Assembly (NCBI GenBank): GCA_963969495.1
Contig: OZ018321.1
Location: 120,617,129-120,681,128 of the forward strand
Reading direction: 5' to 3'
DNA length: 64,000 bases
DNA from: Ceratothoa steindachneri
Taxonomy: Eukaryota; Arthropoda; Malacostraca; Isopoda; Cymothoidae
Shown here: positions 57,471 through 64,000 of the stretch, one piece after another
Position numbering within the stretch: position 1 is the first letter of the stretch
How the letters are laid out: each line of letters starts with the position of its first letter
Position numbers and translations under genes: made by a program
The notes under the pieces: generated by a model
Told to the model about the DNA's origin: nothing
The model's input: only the letters and a program-made list of their open reading frames with translations
The model's database searches: none

Positions 57471-59190
57471 AAATCAGGAAAAACTCGCAGATAATTGAGA
57501 GAATACTCCTGGAATTCTATTGTACTATTACGAATGGAGCCATTAAGGACTGCAGCTTTAGAGGAGTGCGCGAAAGAAAGGTGATGAAGGAAGAGATGGA
57601 GATAGAAGGAATTACCAACTCTTATTAAATTTTTAAGGAATTCTAGTCAAAGAAAATCAAGACAAGAGTCAAAGTCCCTCCAATGACCTGCGGGGTTTGC
57701 GATAAATGCTAAATGTTTATTGCATTTATGGTCTCCCATGGTTCAAATCGCTTACAAGTAAGTGCCTTTGAATGGCTAAATGAGACTGCGGCCACTAGAT
57801 GGCGCCACCCAGCGCCAAATTATATGGCAGATTTGAAATCTCCAGTGTGAATAACCGGTCATATGGGTCATTGCATGGCTCTAAATGGGTACAATTGAAC
57901 TTTACTTCTTTTGAAAAGAAAGCGACGCCTAGACCTGGCGCTTTGCCGCAAGTAAAAACTATGGATCGATGAGGAACATGTGTATAAAAAATGGAAGCTT
58001 AGTAAGGAACATTGTGAGGTGGATGGGAAATTTCTTCTCCGTTTTTAACAAAGGAATAGATAGCAAGCATTGTGGGAACCTTAGTAGGGACAGATGGGTT
58101 GCAAAGATTAGAGGAGGACGGCAGAGGGTCAAAAGGGATGAGTTATGGTGTTTAATTTACTTCTCCAAAAGTGAATATTGAGTATTTTGCAGAAGAGATA
58201 CCCCCTGAAAGAAAAGAATGAAGCGAAAGAAGAGTTCTGGTTGACCTTTTATCCAATATAGTTCTGACAGGGCAATGTATCTATTTGAAGTCGATGAAGG
58301 ATTTGTTGTAGCCTGGTCAGAAGGGACCTTCGACCGGGTTCCTGAAGGAGAGGAGACACTTTCCATTTTGTGGTTAAAAGAAAGAGCCAGAAGAAATTTC
58401 CTAAAATCCTTTCAATCTAAAGTGCCTTCTTGAAAAAAACACAGCTTCTATCACCCAAAACGTGAGAACAACCCCAATACAAGCAGCTGAGTGAGGGAGC
58501 GTTGCACTCCGCTCTAGGGTGAGGACCCCTACATCTTTTATTCTTGGTAGTTATTGCAACTAAGGCAGTCATGTCCAAATATCTGGCGTTTGAGGAATTG
58601 AAGCGGCTGGATAAAGGAACGTACCATGAATTTAGAATGAAATAGGAAGATGTAGTCCAGGAGAATACCATTAAACCCTATGCATATCCTCAACTTTCGG
58701 ACCTTCTCTCGCATTAAAGCATGGCCTAGAGCTGACTCGAAGAGAAGAGATGCCATAACTTCTTATAATTCCAGCTCAGAAGACACTGGCGAGGTCACTC
58801 CGGAAAAAAATCCCTTACCCTGTGGAGCTGGAGCCGTGAGAGTGACATCTTCTACAGAAAACATAAGCAAATTTGGAAATTCCATTAGCCCTCTAACTTT
58901 GAAAAGGATACCGAATCCCTCAGCCAGAATCCAAGCATTGTCTGGCACATCCCCAACCAAAGAGCCCCCATGTCACTCTTTGGGACATCTGCAAAATCAA
59001 CTCTCAAGAGAAAAAAATGAAAATGAAAAAAGGAAAAGGAAAACGTCCTCATGAGTCCTCTATCGTTCCAAAAGTAAAACAGCCTCAGACCATTCATGTA
59101 TTGGGATGATTCTCCTCCAAGGGAACTGGCCTCTTCGTATTTCTTCCCTCAAAAATCTCCCATTCACGATACAAGACAAATTTAGTGAAG
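57471..59190. other. Unassigned DNA around a CTCF-like motif
   Basis: No gene recognised with confidence. A Ser/Thr-rich plus-strand open frame (58680-59054) and minus-strand frames at 58157-58366 and 58763-58960 could be gag remains of the upstream non-LTR element, but I see no zinc knuckle. Confidence 0.3.
57792..57805 (+). promoter_or_regulatory. CTCF-like binding motif CCACTAGATGGCGC
   Basis: The 14 bases fit the CTCF core consensus CCASYAGRKGGCRS at every position, including the AGATGGCGC form common in insects. CTCF is a zinc-finger insulator protein present in most arthropods. One motif in 64 kb may be chance, and it lies in a region of transposon remains. Confidence 0.5.
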
Positions 59191-59194
59191 ATCC

Positions 59195-59580
59195 ATGAGT
59201 ATTTGAATATTATATGGATCACCGTGACAGAGCTAGAGTGGTAACAAAGTGGCTTGAACAAGTGTGCATTGAAATATTGAGTCCTTGGCCTGGAAACTCT
59301 ACTGATCCTAATCCAATTGACAACCTATGAGCGATTCTTAAAGAAACAGGTGGACAATCATAAGTCCACAAACCATGACCACTTCTTATCATTGCTTAGA
59401 CAAGAATGGAACAATGTGGATCAGAATATTCTCCACAAGTTGAGATCCAGCATGAAAGAGCGAGATTCAGAATTCACGAAGAGAAAGTGCCAACACACTC
59501 TATACTAATCAAATGTTTTTTTTAGGTGTATTAGATTTTGTTCACATATCATTTTGGTTGTCCTCTATACTACATTCTGA
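59195..59580 (+). pseudogene. Tc1-like transposase C-terminal relic
   Basis: The plus strand reads D-H-R-D-R-A-R-V-V-T-K-W-L, then L-S-P-W-P-G-N-S-T-D-P-N-P-I-D-N-L (about 59280-59325), where Asp replaces the catalytic Glu of the N-P-I-E-N-L box and a stop replaces the following Trp. A second frame (59317-59508) carries the C-terminal helices. The N-terminal two thirds are not recognisable. Confidence 0.7.
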
Positions 59581-59911
59581 CCACACACTTGGTAATAGGG
59601 ATTAAGCTATACCAACAACCGACTCTGCCGACCCCATATTAGAGAGGTGGTGCCCATTACATTTCGCACTCAGCTCACAAAATTAAAGGATAAACTGGAC
59701 GAAAATGGATAATAAATAAAGAAGGAAATAAGAAAAAAAGGTGAAACATTACTTGAAGGCAAGAAAACTTTTACAAACTGATTTCCTTTATATTGAAGAA
59801 ACGAAGAAATAACGAGAAGAAAAGTATCGTGGAGCAATGCGAAATTTAGCTAAATTAGAGCTGTTAATAATAAATTTAACAAGAAAAGGTTTAGTTGTTG
59901 AGATATAAGTG
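59581..59911. other. Unassigned DNA
   Basis: No gene recognised. Confidence 0.3.

Positions 59912-59978
<67 letters not shown>
59912..59978. repeat. (TA)n microsatellite
   Basis: A TA tract of about 67 bases with one C. Confidence 0.95.
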
Positions 59979-59980
<2 letters not shown>

Positions 59981-62419
59981 TAAAGCAAGCTATATAAAAT
60001 TGAAAAATTTGAATTAAAATCTACAATAAGTGCAATAGGAAAACTCATATTTCTGAAGGGAATCAAGGACATTCTCAATCTTAATTTCCAAAGATTAAAG
60101 GTCGTCTTAGGGTTGATGAAACCTACTAAAGTTCATTCTTTTGGAAACAACATTAAATTTGATTAGCCAGGTAGAAGATGATAGGTAATTTGCTAGGCAA
60201 AGGGTAATAAATTTCTGAGTAATCTCAGTTTTGTTTGTAATAGTCAGTGAAACTCCCTTAATAGACACAGAAATGTCTCAGAAATTAAAATCACAGGTAA
60301 GATCTACAAAAGATAAATAGAGTATGAAATGCCTAACTTTTGAATTAAGCCACGAATGTTATGAAAGTGACAAAATTGTATCAGCGTGTTTGCCGAGATA
60401 CCAAACGAATTCCACGTCACAACCTCATTCACAGCATATGTTCCTCTTGCCAACTTTATATAGGCTTTTCCCGCCCAACATTCTCTTCAAATTGTCGTTT
60501 GCATTGTTTTTATCACGATCTTTCCTTCCCTATCTAAGCAATAATCTTACACACCCTCTTGCACATTTACCTGTAAACAATAACATTCATTAACGTTCTT
60601 CTCATTTCGCACCACTATCATATACGATGAAACTTAGGTGGATAAAACATCCCACGAGCCCAAGGATTAATTCCTGAATTTAATACCGAAGCCACTCATC
60701 CTATACCTAGCCAAGAAAGATCACCATGCTCCTTTCTCTATTTATTTTTAATTTTGTACCCTTACATACCTTGTCGACTGCTATATTACAACATACATGT
60801 GAGACTCAAATACTAACCCCAGATCATCAGCCCACATCGAAATGGCTAAAAAACGCCTCTTAATCATTCCTCATCAATCTTCCATACCGGTAGCTCATTC
60901 TCATTCCTACTTCCCTCCACACTCCATCTATCCAGATATTAAATAATTATAAAAACTACCCTCACTCATTTCTTTCATACTTTTAGAAGAAATAAGTGGA
61001 CTATTACCACCATTGCTTAGTAGCTTTATAGTACTCGTACATGCGCCGTAAGATGTTAGCGGTATTCTCAAGGTCACTTCAAATGATATGGTTGCATTAA
61101 TATTTTAAGACTTAAATTATCATTGCCACCACGTTGTTGTGTGTTTGAAATACATTCTAGTGGGTTAAACTAAAGATACGTTAAGATGCAAGTTTCTTTT
61201 ATATACTAATATAAAAAGTAATGTCCAAGATAGAAATTAAAGTCTCGTAAAAGTTGAAATTTAAAGTAGCATTATATCTCCCAAACTAAAATCATTTAGA
61301 AAAACAAAAATGGTCTTCTTTGACTTATAACATAGGCCATATATGACCATAAAATATTAATGATATCATTTGTTCCATCTTATATCTTTACAGTGCAAGC
61401 AGAAAATATAGATGAAGCCTCATAAAGTTTGTTATTTTTAACTTCCTAACGATTGTGTGAGGTTCTCCATTAAAATATGAGGGATCATGAATTTGTTTAC
61501 CCTGTTTTATAAGAATTAATGGGCTAATTAAGGGTAAACCTCCAGAATTCGAGCACAAAGATATAGTGCCTAGTCAATTTTCTTAAAATGTACCCCTATC
61601 TTCATGACTATCTATCCATTTATCTATTTGCCCCCTTAGAAACTTAAAACGTATTAAAAACATTTTATTATTCTAACTGATTTTAGTCAAGATTTGATTA
61701 AATTTTATGCACATAATTTGAACATATAAGAATATATTTTAAAAGCTGAATACAATATGTATTTTATATTAAGATATGATTAAAGACATGTCATTTTCGT
61801 GTCCTTTGTAGATATACATACATATGAAGGTGTTTGGATTCTGAATCCAACTTTCTTTATGGTCTCTTTTGTAATCTTGAAGGAATCTGTATCACTAAGA
61901 AGCTCGATCTCTTCTTGTGGCCACAACGTTGTTCGCTCAATAATTAACGTGATTCACGCGTGCGCGTAAACTGCCGGGCGAGCCCGGTTAAACGTCTGCT
62001 GATTGTAAGATTATTATATGATATTTCATAATATTACATGATAAGGAGAGTGAACAACTCTTCTGAATCTGCTTTCACCCCAAAATAATAATAATAATAA
62101 GATGGTAAAGATATTTTAGTGGCACAATATAAGAATTTTAAATAATATACATTTGTGTTTATTTACGACAGGACTTTATATCCCGGGAATCACAAGGTAT
62201 CAATATTAAAGAAAAATAAAAGTATGCCTACTTTTCATGCCGCCTCCTTAACTATGAAGTGAATCTCATCATCACATGATTTTGTGTCCTTTAATTATCT
62301 CGTAAGATGCTGCTTTCGAGCCTTTGAAAAAAAGGGTTGTCTCAAGTGGAAAATAGGATGCGTTTGTTTCAGGAGATTTCAGGCATTTGGACATCTGATA
62401 TCTTCGAAAAATTGGGAAG
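59979..62419. other. Unassigned AT-rich DNA with a tRNA-like relic
   Basis: No protein gene recognised. On the minus strand, 61957-62007 reads ACAATCAGCAGAC, then CCGGGCTCGCCCGGC. It shares CAATCAGCAGAC and a CCGGG/CCCGG hairpin with the tRNA-like unit at 20037-20110, suggesting a diverged relative. A short (TAA)n tract lies at about 62085-62100. Confidence 0.35.
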
Positions 62420-64000
62420 GTGTCTTCAATCCATGAAACAGCATTACTCACTTGCGCCCAATGCTTTAGCAAAGTGTCTTCAATCCATGAAACAGCATTA
62501 CTCACTTGCGCCCAATGCTTTAGCAAGGTGTCTTCAATCCATGAAACAGCATTACTCACTTATCCCGAATGCTTTATCAAGTGTCTTCAATCCATGAAAC
62601 AGCATTACTCACTTGCGCCCAATGCTTTAGGAAAGTGTCTTCAATCCATGAAACAGCATTACTCACTTGCGCCCAATGCTTTAGCAAGGTGTCTTCAATC
62701 CATGAAACAGCATTACTCACTTGTCCCGAATGCTTTAGCAAGGTGTCTTCAATCCATGAAACAGCATTACTCACTTGCGCCCAATGCTTTAGGAAAGTGT
62801 CTTCAATCCATGAAACAACATTACTCACTTGTCCCCAATGCTTTAGCAAGTGTCTTCAATCCATGAAACAGCATTACTCACTTGCCCCCAATGCTTTAGG
62901 AAAGTGTCTTCAATCCATGAAACAGCATTACTCACTTGCACCCAATGCTTTAGCAAGGTGTCTTCAATCCATGAAACAGCATTACTCACTTGTCCCGAAT
63001 GCTTTAGCAAGTGTCTTCAATCTATGAAACAGCATTACTCACTTGTCCCGAATGCTTTAGCAAGGTGTGTTCAATCCATGAAACAGCATTACTCACTTGT
63101 CCCGAATGCTTTAGCAAGTGTCTTCAATCCATGAAACAGCATTACTCACTTGCGCCCAATGCTTAAGCAAGGTGTCTTCAATCCATGAAACAGCATTACT
63201 CACTTGTCCGGAATGCTTTAGCAAGTGTCTTCAATCCATGAAACAGCATTACACTCTTGCGCCGAATGCTTTAGCATTTGTCTTCAATCCACGAAACAGC
63301 ATTACTCACTTGTCCCGAATGCTTTAGCAAGTGTCTTCAATCCATGAAACAGCATTACTCACTTGTCCCGAATGCTTTAGCAAGGTGTCTTCAATCCATG
63401 AAACAGCATTACTCACTTGTCCCGAATGCTTTAGCAAGTGTCTTCAATCCATGAAACAGCATTACTCACTTGCGCCCAATGCTTTAGCAAGGTGTCTTCA
63501 ATCCATGAAACAGCATTACTCACTTGTCCCGAATGCTTTAGCAAATGTCTTCAATCCATGAAACAGCATTTTCACTTGCGCCCAATGCTTTAGTAAAGTG
63601 TCTTCAATCCATGAAACAGCATTACTCAATTGTCCCAAATGCTTTAGCAAGTGTCTTTAATCCATGAAACAGCATTACTCACTTGCGCCCAATGCTTTAG
63701 GAAAGTGTCTTCAAACCATGAAACAGCATTACTCACTTGTCCCGAATGCTTTAGCAAGTGTCTTCAATCCATGAAACAGCATTACTCACTTGCGCCCAAT
63801 GCTTTAGCAAGGTGTCTTCAATCCATGAAACAGCATTACTCACTTGTCCCGAATGCTCTAGCAAGTGTCTTCAATCCATGAAACAGCATTACTCACTTGC
63901 GCCCAATGCTTTAGAAAAGTGTCTTCAATCCATAAAACAGCATTCCTCACTTGTCCCAAATGCTTTAGTAAGTGTCTTTAATCCATGAAACAGCATTACT
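62420..64000 (+). repeat. 53/54-bp satellite array, about 29.5 units, open at the window end
   Basis: The unit GTGTCTTCAATCCATGAAAC-AGCATTACTCACTTGCGCCC-AATGCTTTAGCAAA repeats head to tail. Two main forms exist: type A (GCGCCCAATG, usually 54 bp) and type B (GTCCCGAATG, usually 53 bp). From about 63330 to the end they mostly alternate, giving a dimer of about 107 bp. In 62420-63300 the order is irregular. The array continues beyond the window. Open frames on both strands are translations of the repeat and shift frame with unit length. Confidence 0.97.

Noticed and set aside
60827..60860. Hammerhead on the minus strand (GGCTGATGATC...)
   Set aside because: The second core element is missing and no PLE sequence is adjacent.
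62272..63988. Many overlapping open frames of 70-152 codons in the terminal array
   Set aside because: All are the 53/54-bp satellite read in different frames on both strands; non-triplet unit length shifts the frame repeatedly.
62420..64000. CRISPR-like regular repeats
   Set aside because: Units are directly adjacent without unique spacers, and the context is eukaryotic transposon-rich DNA.

Overview
This window is repeat-rich, AT-rich animal nuclear DNA. I found no host protein-coding gene with recognisable exons. What can be read is transposable-element remains, microsatellites and tandem repeats. An arthropod source is likely: Jockey-like, Penelope-like, Tc1, mariner, hAT and Ty3/gypsy-type elements coexist, long (TA)n and (CT)n tracts are abundant, and there is a tiny interstitial TTAGG-type tract. 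A crustacean would fit the microsatellite density, but that is only a guess.

Layout. 1-1400 and 3120-7205: two decayed minus-strand copies of one Jockey-like non-LTR lineage. 7200-16450: mostly unassigned DNA with two Tc1-like relics (about 11600-12284 minus, 15320-15840 plus), a (CT)n tract and tRNA-like scraps. 16450-23900: a cluster of Penelope-like element (PLE) fragments with hammerhead-ribozyme-like motifs and long (TA)n tracts, plus a tRNA-like unit at 20037-20110. 24000-32690: tandem repeats, one Tc1 relic (25090-26000) and a long stretch with nothing I recognise. 32690-34850: a 33-bp minisatellite interrupted by an internally deleted mariner. 35052-36281: a solo LTR. 36300-38400: degenerate AT-rich repeats and a strong G-quadruplex candidate. 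39540-44066: the best-preserved Jockey-like copy, with ORF1 (gag, zinc knuckles) and ORF2 (endonuclease plus reverse transcriptase) interrupted by only a few point lesions. 44850-46850: another PLE fragment, a 227-bp foldback MITE and a Tc1 C-terminal relic.

46960-57470 is a nested stack. Minus-strand non-LTR remnants flank a hAT element (48267-55631) with a perfect 8-bp target duplication. Inside the hAT lies a defective Ty3/gypsy-like LTR retrotransposon (48368-54109) with a perfect 5-bp duplication and two LTRs of about 1.3 kb. 57470-62420 holds a CTCF-like motif, a Tc1 C-terminal relic and otherwise unassigned DNA. 62420-64000 is a 53/54-bp satellite running off the window.

No element here looks autonomous as it stands. 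The most informative points are the PLE-hammerhead-(TA)n architecture, the dated nesting of retroelement in hAT, the LTR-borne tandem repeat that varies from 3 to 5 copies, and the dimeric organisation of the terminal satellite. Motifs and boundaries were read by eye from the sequence; no database search or folding program was used.
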